Program-made: the position numbers and the translations under genes
Shown: piece by piece, positions 37,441 to 47,663 of the stretch
How the letters are laid out: each line of letters starts with the position of its first letter
Position numbering within the stretch: the first letter of the stretch is position 1
Notes under the pieces: model-generated
Database searches by the model: none
What the model was told of the DNA's origin: nothing
The model's input: the letters and a program-made list of their open reading frames with translations, nothing else
NCBI RefSeq assembly: GCF_904849725.1
Contig: NC_058523.1
Coordinates: forward strand, 167,134,689 to 167,198,688
From: Hordeum vulgare subsp. vulgare
Lineage: Eukaryota > Streptophyta > Magnoliopsida > Poales > Poaceae
Length of the DNA stretch: 64,000 nucleotides
Direction of reading: 5' to 3'

Positions 37441-38882
37441 TGATACGTCTCCGTCGTACCTACTTTTACGAACTCTTTCGCCCTTGTTTTGGACTCTAAT
37501 TTGCATGATTTGAATGGAACTAACCCGGACTAACACTATTTTCAGCAGAATTGCCATGGTATTGTTTTCGTGCAGAAATAAAAGTTCTCGAAATAACCTG
37601 CAAATTTACGGATAATTTTTGAGGAATTTATGAAAAATACGGGCGCAAGAATCAGCGGAGGAAGTGGAGCTGTGAGCCCACAAGCCCACCACGCGTGGGC
37701 CCCCCTGGCCGCGCCTGGCAGGCTTGTGGGGCCCACAACGCTCCACCGCCTCCAAATCTAGCTCTATTTAGTCTGTTCCGTCTGGAAAAAAATCAAGGCG
37801 AAGAGTTCATCGCGTTTTACGATACGGAGGCGCCGCCACCTCCTGTTCTTCATCTAGAGGGCAGATCTGGAGTCCGTTCTGGGCTCCGGAGAGGGGAGAT
37901 CGTCGCCATCGTCATCATCAACCTTCCTTCATCGCCAATTCCATGATGCTCTTCACCGTTCGTGAGTAATCTCATTGTAGGTTTGCTGGACGGTGATGGG
38001 TTGGATGAGATCTATCATGTAATCGAGTTAGTTTTGACGGGGATTGATCCCTAGTATCCACTATGTTCTGAGGTTGATGTTGCTACTACTTTGCCATGCT
38101 TAATGCTTGTCACTAGGGCCCGAGTGCCATGATTTAAAATCTGAACCTATTATGTTGTCGCCAATATATGTGTGTTTCAGATCCTATCTTGTAAGTTGTA
38201 GTCACCTACTATGTGTTATGACCCGGCAACCTCGGAGTGACAATAGCCGGAACCACTCCCGGAGATGACCATAGTATGAGGAGTTCATGTATTCACCAAT
38301 TGTTAATGCGTTGGTTCGGTTCTTTATGAAAAGGAGAACCTTAATATCTCGTAGTTTCCATTACGACCCCGCTGCCACGGGAGGGATGGACAATAGATGT
38401 CATGCAAGTTCTTTTCCCTAAGCACGTATGACTACATATGGAATACATGCCTACATTAGATTGACGAACTGGAGCTAGTTACTTATCTCTCCGTGTTATA
38501 ACTGTTACATGATGAATCTCATCCGACATAATCATCCATCACAGATCCAATGCCTATCAGTTTTTCCTACTGGTCCTTGCTATGTTACTTTGCCGCTACT
38601 GCAGTCACTGCTGCTACTGTTACTCTGTTGCTACTGCTGTTACTTTGTTGCTACTGCTGTCACTTTGCTGATACTGGTTACTGTTGCTACTGCTGCTATC
38701 ACACTACTTTGCTACTGATACTTTGCTGCAGATACTAAATCTTTCAGGTGTGGTTGAAATGACAACTCAACTGCTAATACTTGAGAATATTCTTTGGCTT
38801 CCCCTTGAGTCGAATCAATAAATTTGGGTTGAATACTCTACCCTCGAAAACTGTTGCGATCCCCTATACTTGTGGGTTATCA
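37441..38882 (+). repeat. Athila-type 5' LTR (1442 bp)
   Basis: tgatacgtctccg ... gggttatca. It contains the leader-type phrase caggcttgtggggcccac (37719-37736), a possible TATA at ctctatttag (37761-37770), and a degenerate minisatellite of ttgctactgctgt units (about 38580-38735). Confidence 0.92.
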
Positions 38883-38893
38883 ACACCTTTTTC

Positions 38894-38910
38894 TGGCGCC
38901 GTTGCCGGGG
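38894..38910 (+). promoter_or_regulatory. tRNA-Asp primer binding site
   Basis: TGGCGCCGTTGCCGGGG, an exact complement of the 3' end of plant tRNA-Asp(GUC), 11 bases after the LTR. Confidence 0.9.
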
Positions 38911-38962
38911 AAGCCACAACTATATTCTCTAAGTCACTTGGGATTTACTTCTGCTGGTCACT

Positions 38963-40009
38963 ATGAGGAATCCGATAGATCCAAGAACTAAAGTCTTGCC
39001 CTCAACTACGAGGACAGGTAAGGAATTGCCATCTAGCTCTGCACTTGATTCACCTTCAGTTATGAGTATGTTTGTGACACCACCTCGTGCTAGAAATCTT
39101 GATATGTCGCCTGTGCTTGATGATGGTACTTCTGCTGCCCATGATGCTTATGATGATGCTATGCTTGATACTGCTTTGCCTGATGATGTTATGCTTGATA
39201 CTGCTTTGCCTGATGATGCTATGCTTGATACTGCTTTGCCACTAGGTGCATTCCTTGATGCACAAATTGCTAGAGTTGGTGTTAGATGTGATGATACTTC
39301 TGAAACTGCTGATACTATTGAAGTAGAACCTGCTACTTTGCCTGCTAGAACTAGCTCTCCTAGATATGAATTGCCTGATATGCCTGAGTGTTATGTTATG
39401 GAGGGAGAGATGGCTGAGGATTTTCTTGCGTGTAAGGATAGCTATGCTGTTGAGAAATTACTTCTCAAGTGTAAAGAAAAATCTCTGAACGCTAGGATGA
39501 AATACGACCCGAAGTTAGCAACTTCACCTATCTTTGTGACCGATAAGGATTATGAATTATCTGTCGACCCTGAGTTAATCACTCTGGTCAAATGTGATCC
39601 TTTTCACGGTTATGAGTCTGAAACGGTTGTAGCCCATCTTACCAAACTGCACGATATAGCCACCCTATTCACTAGTGAGGAAAAGATCCGCCACTACTAT
39701 ATCCTCAAGCTGTTTCCTTTCTCGCTAAAGGATTATGCTAAGACTTGGTTCACTTCACTTGCTCCTTGTTGTGTGCGTATCCCCCAGGATATGGTCTACT
39801 ACTTCTCTGAAAAATATTTCCCTGCCCATAAGAAGCAAGTTGCCTTGCAGGAAATATACAACTTTGTGCAAGTTGAAAAAGAGAGTCTCCCACAAGCTTG
39901 GGGGAGGCTCGTCCAGCTACTGAATCCTTTGCCTCATCACCCTCTTGAGAAGAATGAAATACTTGATATCTTCTATAATGGACTTACGATGCTTCTAGAG
40001 ACCACCTAG
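38963..40009 (+). pseudogene. Gag, N-terminal part
   Basis: 348 codons from ATG 38963. An acidic N-terminus has three 10-residue repeats of the MLDTALPDDA type (30-base repeats, 39151-39240). The gag core has YILKLFPFSLKDYAKTWFTS and ALQEIYNFVQVEKESLPQAW. It ends at a stop (40007-40009) where the family continues in a shifted frame, so a frameshift truncates it. Confidence 0.85.
39151..39240 (+). repeat. 30 bp in-frame tandem repeat in gag
   Basis: Three units of tgatgatgctatgcttgata plus ctgctttgcc, exact 30-base period and one base change in the second unit. The period keeps the reading frame. Confidence 0.95.
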
Positions 40010-41744
40010 ATAGTTGTGCCGGTTGTGTTTTAGGGAATGAACTGTAGAACAAGCTGAGATCCTATTGAATAATATCTTGTGAAATGAGAATGCTTGCACT
40101 ATTCCCGACCCACCTCCTAAGCCAACTCCGAAGAAAAGAGGTATTCTATTCCTCAGTCCTGAAGATATGCAAGAAGCTAAGAAATCTATGCGAGAGAAAG
40201 GCATTAAATCCAAAGATGTCAAAAATCTACCACCTATCAAAGAGATCCATGGTCTTGATAACACAATACATGTAGTAGAAGTAAATTTTCTGCGTAGATT
40301 CAATGAGAGTGATATTCCTTTCGATAAACCTGCTAGCTTATGCCTGGATGAATTTGATAACTTTGTTGCCGAACAACAAAGTTTCAATGATTATGTTAGC
40401 AGACAATTGGAACAGTATGCTCGTATGCTTAGTCATTTAAGTGCTTGAGTGGACAAAAATATCAATGATCTTAAGCTTCTGAGTAAGCATGCCTCTATGG
40501 TCACCACTCAAGTAGAACAAGTACTTAAAGCTCAGAATGACTTGCTCAATGAGTTGAATGACAGTTCTGACAGAGTCGTCACTAGAGGCGGTAGAATGAC
40601 CCAGGAACCTTTGTATCCTGAGGGTCATCCTAAGAGAATTGAACAAGATTCTCAAGGAGTTAGCACTAATGCACCTAGTCCTCCTGGAAAGAAGAAAGAT
40701 GATATGAACTTGCACGCTAGCAACCCTGTTGCTGCTACACCTGAGAGTCCAAACGATGCCTCTGTTTCTAATGCTGAAGCACAATCTGGTGATGAACATG
40801 AGCCTAATGATAATATAGACAGTGATGTTCATGTTGATGCTCAACCTAGCAATGATAAGGATGTGGAGATTGAAACTGTTGATCTTGATAACCCACAACC
40901 TAAGAATAAGAGATACGATAAGAATGACTTCACAACTAGGAAGCACGATAAAGAAAGGGAACCATGGGTTCAGAAACCCATGCCCTTTCCTCCCAAACCA
41001 TCCAAGAAAAAGGATGATGAGGATTTTGAGGGATTTGTTGAAATGATTAGACTTGTCTTCGTGCAAATGTGTTTGACAGATATGCTCAAAATGTCTCCGT
41101 ATGCTAAGTACATGAAGGATATTGTGACTAATAAGAGGAGGATACCTGAGATTGAGATTTCCGCCATGCTCGCGAATTATACCTTCAAGGGTGGAACTCC
41201 CAAGAAACTAGGTGATCCCGGAGTGCCCACTATACCTAGCTCCATTAAAGGTAACTATGTTAGAACTGCTTTATGTGACCTTGGAGCCGGTGTTAGTGTT
41301 ATGCCTCTCTCTCTTCATCATAGACTGGAACTGGATAAGTTGACACCCACTAAAATCTCTCTGCAAATTGCTGACAAATCAATTGCTTCCCCTATCGGCA
41401 TTTGCGAGGATGTGCCTCTTGTGGTTGCTAATATCACTATCTTAACAGACTTTGTTATCTTGGATATTCCCGAGGACGATGCCATGGCGGTCATCCTTGG
41501 AAGACCCTTTTTAAACACTACAGGGGCTGTTATAGATTGCAACAAAGGCAATGTCACTTTCCATGTCAACGGTAATGAGCATACGGTGCACTTTCCGAAG
41601 AAACAATATCGAGTACATTGCATCATTGCTATCGAAAAAACTTCATCGATTCTTATTGGGAGCTTTGAATGTCCTATACCTCCTGTTAAGATGAAGTATG
41701 ATTTGCTTGTTGGGGACATACATATCGCCATTGAGGTAACCTAG
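40010..41744 (+). pseudogene. Gag C-terminus and retropepsin-like protease
   Basis: From about 40100 the frame is open, with FLSPEDMQEAKKSM, then a TGA at 40446-40448, and open again to 41744. A Pro/Asp/Glu-rich linker leads to a protease with ALCDLGAGVSVMP (about 41266) and MAVILGRPFL. The CDLGA motif is the Athila-lineage form of the retropepsin active-site triad. The frame closes with VGDIHIAIEVT and no RT follows. Confidence 0.85.
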
Positions 41745-42541
41745 TGACTATTCGAAAATTCTCCATTCTCTTTTGCAATTCAAAAAAGTTTGTCAAAGAG
41801 ACTTGATCAACCTCATTGACGGATTTCTTTCGATGACCATGAGATGGATGAATCGAGGAGTCACAAACCTCTGTTACAAGCTTTCACCTTCGGTTGCTTA
41901 GAAGAAAAATGATAGGTTTAGTTTAGTTTTCCCTGTTTTCTGTTTTAGCGTCCCGTAGAAAAGTACCCCTAAAATTAAAGTTCACCGAACGTCCTGAAAA
42001 TTAAGTATGATTTTTGCTGGATGTTTTGAAAAATACTGAGACGAAGAGTTAGTCTGGGGGCCGCACTAGTGGGCCACAAACCCTGGAGGCACGGGCACCC
42101 CCTGGCTGCTCCTACCAGGCTTGTGGGGCCCACGTGCACCCCCTCTACTCATTCTAGCTCCCATCTGGTTCTCCTACCTCCAAAAAAATCGTTTTGCTGC
42201 TCAAACCCGTGTTCTTGCTCTTCTTGCCGGGATTTTCGATCTCTTTGCTCAAAGCACCATTCTCCGAACTGTTTTCGGGAAATTACTCCTTGGTAAGTGA
42301 CTCCTCCATTGGTCCAATTAGTTTTTTCTCTAGTGCCTTATACTTTGCGTATTTTTGCTGCCTTGGTGACCATGTTCTTGGGCTTTGCATCCTAATTTTA
42401 GCTGGTCCCTAGTAGTTTTGATGTGTAACATGGCTTCTAGGCACTCGTTGGAGTAGTTGCTACATGTTTTGTTGAGCCTTATTCACTTTTTCTTAGAGTC
42501 ACTAAAATTACAGAAATTTTGAGAGATAGAAAAGGGAAAAG
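41745..42541 (+). promoter_or_regulatory. LTR-leader-like block and leader intron-like segment before the env-like ORF
   Basis: About 42030-42230 parallels the LTR leader region: aatactg, then a cccctggc run, then caggcttgtggggcccac (42116-42133), identical over 18 bases to LTR 37719-37736, then an A-rich run. A consensus splice donor (ttg|gtaagtga, GT at 42293-42294) and an acceptor (aaaattacag, ending 42513) frame about 220 bases, and the ORF's ATG is at 42542. I infer a promoter and leader intron derived from an LTR. It is inference; transcripts are needed. Confidence 0.5.
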
Positions 42542-43612
42542 ATGAGGAGGTTCTTAAGAAGCTCTTCAAGACGTGACCCCAAGGATGATGGAAGTGAGAA
42601 GAAGCCCAAGTATCCGGTCCCTCGAGTTGCAGAAGTTCAAGCGTGCGAGTGGCCAAGCGATGTGTTCTTACGCGCTGCCGGACTTTACGAGGACTTTTAC
42701 TACTTGGTGGGGAACGCAGACCTTACCGCCTTCGTTGAAGATAAGTGTCCGCAATACCTCCTCCTCACTAATATCTTCGTACAAAGCTTTAACTTCTACC
42801 CCAGGAAGAATCCTCCTATGGTTGAGTTCAAATTATATGATATCCCCCAGCGCATGTCACTCCATGATTTTTGCAATATTTTCAAGTTACCTTACGTTGG
42901 GGATATTCTTGAACCTCGTCCACGGGATTTGGAAGCTTTCATTGATACTATTGCTGTAGGAGAAGAGAGACGAGTGTCTTGCGCTAGAGCTGCTAGCATT
43001 CATTTTCCCGTGCTTCGGTACTTCTCATTATTTGTGGGAAAGTGTTTGATTGGCCGCGGGAAAGCTGGGTCCCTTAGTTCCCCAGATCTTGCGGTCTTAC
43101 GCGAAGTCGTTCATAATGATAAAACTTATAGCTTGGGCGCTATAGTAGCTCAACGGTTGAACACGAACCATTCTAAAGGCGTTGTCTATGGAGGTATCTA
43201 TGCTACTCGTCTTGCTAGACACTTTGAGATACCCATTAGACTAGACGAGGAAGAAGAGATTCTTCTTCGTAAGAGATATCTAGATTACGATAGCATGGTT
43301 CGCCATGTCTTTCTTGATAGAGATATAAATAGAAGGATGATTTATAACCTGGTATTTAGTCAGGGTACTCGTGAGACTATTACTTTGCCTGCTCCTTCTT
43401 TGTTCAATCTTCATGCATGCAGGTACATTATTATGCCCTCGGACATCTACGCATATTGGGGCTTAGCCCAACCACAGGTGCCCGTGCACGAGCCACCAGT
43501 CGAGTACCAGACGCCAGTTTATCAGTTGGAGCTAGAGGAGCTCACACAGCAGTGGCATCCTCAGTCCACTCCGGAGTACCCCGGAGCTGGTTATTTCCCT
43601 ACTTGGGAGTAG
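42542..43612 (+). CDS. Env-like / Athila ORF1-type protein, intact
   Basis: 356 codons without interruption; the ATG is in a good context (aaaagATGAGG). A basic N-terminus (MRRFLRSSSRRD) precedes a folded-looking domain with DVFLRAAGLYEDFYYLVGNA, MVEFKLYDIPQRMSLHDFC and GGIYATRLARHFEIPIRL. The C-terminal 50 residues are Pro/Gln/Glu-rich. It resembles the Arabidopsis retrotransposon ORF-1 (Athila) family. No signal peptide or transmembrane helix is evident, so the envelope label is positional. Unlike gag-protease in the same element it carries no stop or frameshift. Confidence 0.8.
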   Translation: MRRFLRSSSRRDPKDDGSEKKPKYPVPRVAEVQACEWPSDVFLRAAGLYEDFYYLVGNADLTAFVEDKCPQYLLLTNIFVQSFNFYPRKNPPMVEFKLYDIPQRMSLHDFCNIFKLPYVGDILEPRPRDLEAFIDTIAVGEERRVSCARAASIHFPVLRYFSLFVGKCLIGRGKAGSLSSPDLAVLREVVHNDKTYSLGAIVAQRLNTNHSKGVVYGGIYATRLARHFEIPIRLDEEEEILLRKRYLDYDSMVRHVFLDRDINRRMIYNLVFSQGTRETITLPAPSLFNLHACRYIIMPSDIYAYWGLAQPQVPVHEPPVEYQTPVYQLELEELTQQWHPQSTPEYPGAGYFPTWE

Positions 43613-45565
43613 ACCAACTTAGGCCAAAAGCCTAAGGTTGGGGGAGTACGTGTTTTTCACCGACTTTATATTCTTGCTTATGCTTTCACTTTGTGTGTCG
43701 GTGTTCACACTTTGCCACTGTATCATCCATGGTAGTGTATTTTCTTTTTTTCGTTTTATTTTCGTGTGTCTGTCTAGTTTGAGAAAACCCAAAAGGATTT
43801 TCTTGTTCTTCTTTTGCTTGTTGGGAGCTTTCCCGTGTAAATAGTTTTCTTTTTCTTTGGGTCAAGGTAAAAGACCATGGTTACAATGTTTAGTGGCTCT
43901 CGCATGCATATCTGTTTATCTATTAAAGAGCCATATTTCTTTGTCATCTCCTTTGTGTTTTCTTGCAGATTCCAGCTTAGTCCAATGCACAAGCACTCTT
44001 ATTATTGTTCACATCATTCGGACGTGCAAGTGAAAGGAAATAATGACGATATATGATGAACTTACTGAGCCTGGAAAAGTTGGTATGAACTCGATCTATT
44101 TTGTTTTTGTAAATATGACTAGCTCATCGTTCCTAATTCAGCTTTGTTGTGAGAGAAACATGGTTGCAATGACAACTTAGAGATCATAGTTTCTGATGCC
44201 ATGCTTAATTAGCTAGGAGCCTATAATGGTTTGTCTTGGATGCCCACATGAATTTTGAGATGACTATGATGTAGTATGATAGAATGGTATCCTCCTTTGA
44301 ATGATTCAAGTGGCTTGACTTGGCACATGTTCACGCATGTATTTGAAACAAAATCAACATAGACTCTATGATGTTCATGTTCATAGTGATTTATGTCCTA
44401 CTCATGCTTGCACTCAATGTTAGTTAATCTCAATGCATTTTGATGACTGTTGTCGCTCTCTAGTTGGTCGCTTCCCAGTCTTTTGCTAGCCTTCACTTGT
44501 ACTAAGCGGGAATACTTCTTGTGCATCCACTTCCATAAACCCAAAGTTGTTCCATATGAGTCCACCATACCTACCTATATGCGGTATCTAGCTGCCGTTC
44601 CAAGTAAATTTGCATGTGCCACTCTCTAAATCTTCAAGAAATAATCTGTTTTGCATGCCCGAACCGCTCATGTGGTGACAGGGGGCTATCAGTATCTTCC
44701 ATGCTAGGCGTGTTATCCTCGTTTTTTTTTATTCACTATCATTCATGAGAAAGGGGCCGGTAATTGGAATGCCTAGTTTCAGGCTCAAATCGAAAAGATA
44801 ATTACAAACAAAACTCCCCCTGGATTGATGTTGGTATGGACGGCACCCGAGTATCCAGCTAGTCGTGGAGTGTGATTGATCGGAGGTGGGGGAGTCAAAA
44901 CTTTACTTTTCTGTTTGGGAACCGCCTATAGCATGTGTAGCGTGGAAGATGGTGAAAACTCTTAGTCATTGCATTGACAATGAAAGCGTGCCACTGAAAA
45001 TTATTATCTCTGTTTTCAAAGCTTGAGCTCTGGAACCTTTGCAAATCAATGCTTCCCTCTGCGAAGGGCCTGTCTATTTATGTTCCTTTTGAGTCATCCT
45101 CCTCTTATAAAAGCACCAATTAGAGAGCACCTCTGTCATTTTTATGCTTTGTTTTTAACTGTGTTGAGTATGACTGTGACTGGATCTTCTTTGCCATGAA
45201 TTACAATGTTTAGTCAGCCCTTGGTCTTTGAAGGTGCGCTCTATTTATGTTTTGCGGTCTCAGAAAGAGCTAGCGAGATACCATCTGTTCGTACTGCTTC
45301 ATGATTGTTTTGATTGAAGTGTTGACTTTTGAGGCTTATTATTATTTGCTCGCTAGTTGATTATGCCATTGATATGAGTTTACCGTGAGACCTATATGTC
45401 ATTTGCTTTTGTGGTTAGCTTGTGATCTTGCTGAAATTCTGGTTATGAGTTAGACATAGTTGCAACAACAAGATCAAACAGAGTTCGTAAAAGTTTTTCT
45501 TTTGTCTCTTTCAGTTTGTCAACTGAATTTCTTGAGGACAAGCAAGGCTTTAAGCTTGGGGGAGT
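43613..45565 (+). other. 3' noncoding region with conserved 22-mer and PPT
   Basis: No coding signal over almost 2 kb. tgcttccctctgcgaagggc plus ct (45050-45071) recurs exactly at 62735-62756 in the Fatima-like element. At the end, cttgaggacaagc (about 45533) is followed by the PPT taagcttgggggagt (45551-45565), abutting the LTR. Confidence 0.75.
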
Positions 45566-47006
45566 TGATACGTCTCCGTCGTATCTACTTTCCCGAACTC
45601 TTTTGCCCTTGTTTTGGACTCTAATTTGCATGATTTGAATGGAACTAACCCGGACTAACGCTGTTTTCAGCAGAATTGCCATGGTGTTGTTTTTGCGCAG
45701 AAATAAAATTTCTCGGAATGACCTGAAAATTTACGGAGAATTTTGTGGAATTTATGAAAAATACTGGCGCAAGAATCAGCGGAGGAAGTGGAGCTGTGAG
45801 CCCACAAGCCCACCAGGCGCGCCCCCCCTGGCCGCGCCTGGCAGGCTTATGGGGCCCACAACGCTCCACCGCCTCCAAATCCAGCTCTATTTAGTCTGTT
45901 TCGTCCGGAAAAAAAATCAAGGAGAAGAGTTCATCGCGTTTTACGATACGTAGGCGTTGCCACCTCCTGTTCTTCATTTGGAGGGCGGATCTAGAGTCCG
46001 TTCTGGGCTCCGGAAAGGGGAGATCGTCGCCATCATCTTCATCAACCTTCCTTTATCGCCAATTACATGATGCTCTTCACCGTTCGTGAGTAATCTCATC
46101 GTAGGCTTGCTGGACAGTGATGGGTTGGATGAGATCTATGATGTAATCGAGTTAGTTTTGACGGGGATTGATCCCTAGTATCCACTATGTTCTGAGATTG
46201 ATGTTACTACTACTTTGCCATGCTTAATGCTTGTCACTAGGGCCCGAGTGCCAAGATTTCAGATCTGAACCTATTATGTTGTCGCCAATATATGTGTGTT
46301 TTAGATCCTATCTTGCAAGTTGTAGTCACCTACTATGTGTTATGACCCGGCAACCCCGGAGTGACAATAGCCGGAACCACTCCCGGAGATGACCATAGTA
46401 TGAGGAGTTCATGTATTCACCAAGTGTTAATGCGTTGGTCTAGTTCTTTATTAAAAGGAGAACCTTAATATCCCGTAGTTTCCATTAGGACCCCGCTGCC
46501 ATAGGAGGGATGGACAATAGATGTCATGCAAGTTCTTTTCCCTAAGCACGTATGACTACAAACGAAATACATGCCTACATTAGATTGAAGAACTGGAGCT
46601 AGTTACTTATCTCTCCGTGTTATAACTGTTACATGATGAATAGCATCCGGCATAATCATCCATCACCGATCCAATGCCTACGAGTTTTTCCTACTGGTCC
46701 TTGCTACGTTACTTTGCCGCTATTGCTGTCACTTCTGCTACCATTACTCTGTTGCTACTTCTGTTAATTTGCTGCTACTGCTGTCATGTTGCTGCTATTG
46801 GTTACTGTTGCTACTGCTGCTATCACACTACTTTGCTACTGGTACTTTGCTGCAGATACTAAATCTTACATGTGTGGTTGAATTGACAACTCAACTGCTA
46901 ATACTTGAGAATATTCTTTGGCTTCCCCTTGAGTCGAATCAATAAATTTGGGTTGAATACTCTACCCTCGAAAACTGTTGCGATCCCCTATACTTGTGGG
47001 TTATCA
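45566..47006 (+). repeat. Athila-type 3' LTR (1441 bp)
   Basis: Pairs with the 5' LTR end to end with scattered substitutions and small length differences, including the ttgctactgctgt minisatellite (about 46700-46860). Followed by TSD tgagg. Confidence 0.92.
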
Positions 47007-47011
47007 TGAGG

Positions 47012-47663
47012 CCAGCCCAATAGGGCCATGGCACAACAAGTGGAAAAAACCAAAAGAAAAGAAAAAACAAGGAAAGAGGGAGGTGGGAAGGAAGGAGGGG
47101 ACTCCTTCCCCCAAACCGAATTGGGGTGGGAGTCCACCTCCTCCCACTCGGCTGGCGCCCTTGGGGCTCCCTTGAGCCCCAAGGCTAGCCCCTCCCCTCC
47201 TCCTATATATATATTTGTGATTTAGGGCTTTTTGAGAGACAACTTTGAGACGTGCAACTCAAACCTATACCACGTAGTTCTTCCTCTAGATCGGATTTCT
47301 GCGGAGCTCGGGCCGAGCCCTGCAGGAGTAGATCATTACCACCATCGGAGCCCCGTCACGCTGCCGGAGAACTCATCTACTTCTCTGTCTCTCTTGCTGG
47401 ATCAACAACGCCGAGATCGTCATCGAGATGTACGTGTGCTGAATGCGGAGGTGCCGTCCGTTCGGCGCTAGATCGGAACAGATCGTGGGACGGATCGTGC
47501 GAGGACGGTGATTCGAATCACGAAGCTGTACTATTACATGAACCGTGTTCCCGCTTAGCGATCTACAAGGGTATGTGTATCTAATCTCCTCTCGTAGATG
47601 GACATCACCATGATAGGTCTTCGTGTACATAGGAATTTTTTTCCCATGCAACGTTCCCCAATA
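47012..47663 (+). repeat. Angela 3' LTR, right piece
   Basis: Resumes at ccagcccaatagggcc, matching 13935 onward in the 5' LTR, and ends gttccccaata. TATA-like tcctatatatatatt near 47200. Confidence 0.88.

Larger units (their letters stand above)
37441..47006 (+). mobile_element. Full-length Athila-lineage gypsy element (WHAM-like), gag-protease plus env-like ORF
   Basis: 9566 bases, TG...CA, two LTRs of 1442 and 1441 bp, perfect TSD tgagg (37436-37440 and 47007-47011), perfect 17-base tRNA-Asp PBS and a PPT. It carries gag-protease and a downstream env-like ORF but no RT, RNase H or integrase: only about 0.8 kb of noncoding DNA lies between protease and env-like ORF. The WHAM name is from memory of LTRs starting tgatacgtctccgtcgta. 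Confidence 0.93.
12793..47663 (+). mobile_element. Angela/WIS/BARE-1-type Ty1/copia element, split by two insertions
   Basis: Pieces: 12793-14378, 30793-37440 and 47012-47663. The LTR phrase ggaaatatgccctagaggca and the end gttccccca(a/c) are typical of the BARE-1/WIS/Angela group. A direct repeat atctct flanks the outer ends (12788-12793 and 47663-47668), giving the TSD although both outermost LTR bases have mutated (TG to TA; CA to TA). Domain order gag-protease-integrase-RT-RNase H is copia-type. N2 breaks the 5' LTR and an Athila-type element breaks the 3' LTR. Confidence 0.9.

Noticed and set aside
38509..38738. Leu/Cys-rich ORFs resembling membrane peptides
   Set aside because: Direct translation of the ttgctactgctgt minisatellite of the Athila-type LTR; the same appears at 46674-46862 in the other LTR.
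37441..47006. Reading the 42542-43612 protein as a true viral envelope
   Set aside because: No signal peptide, transmembrane helix or glycoprotein pattern is visible; similarity is to Athila ORF1-type proteins.
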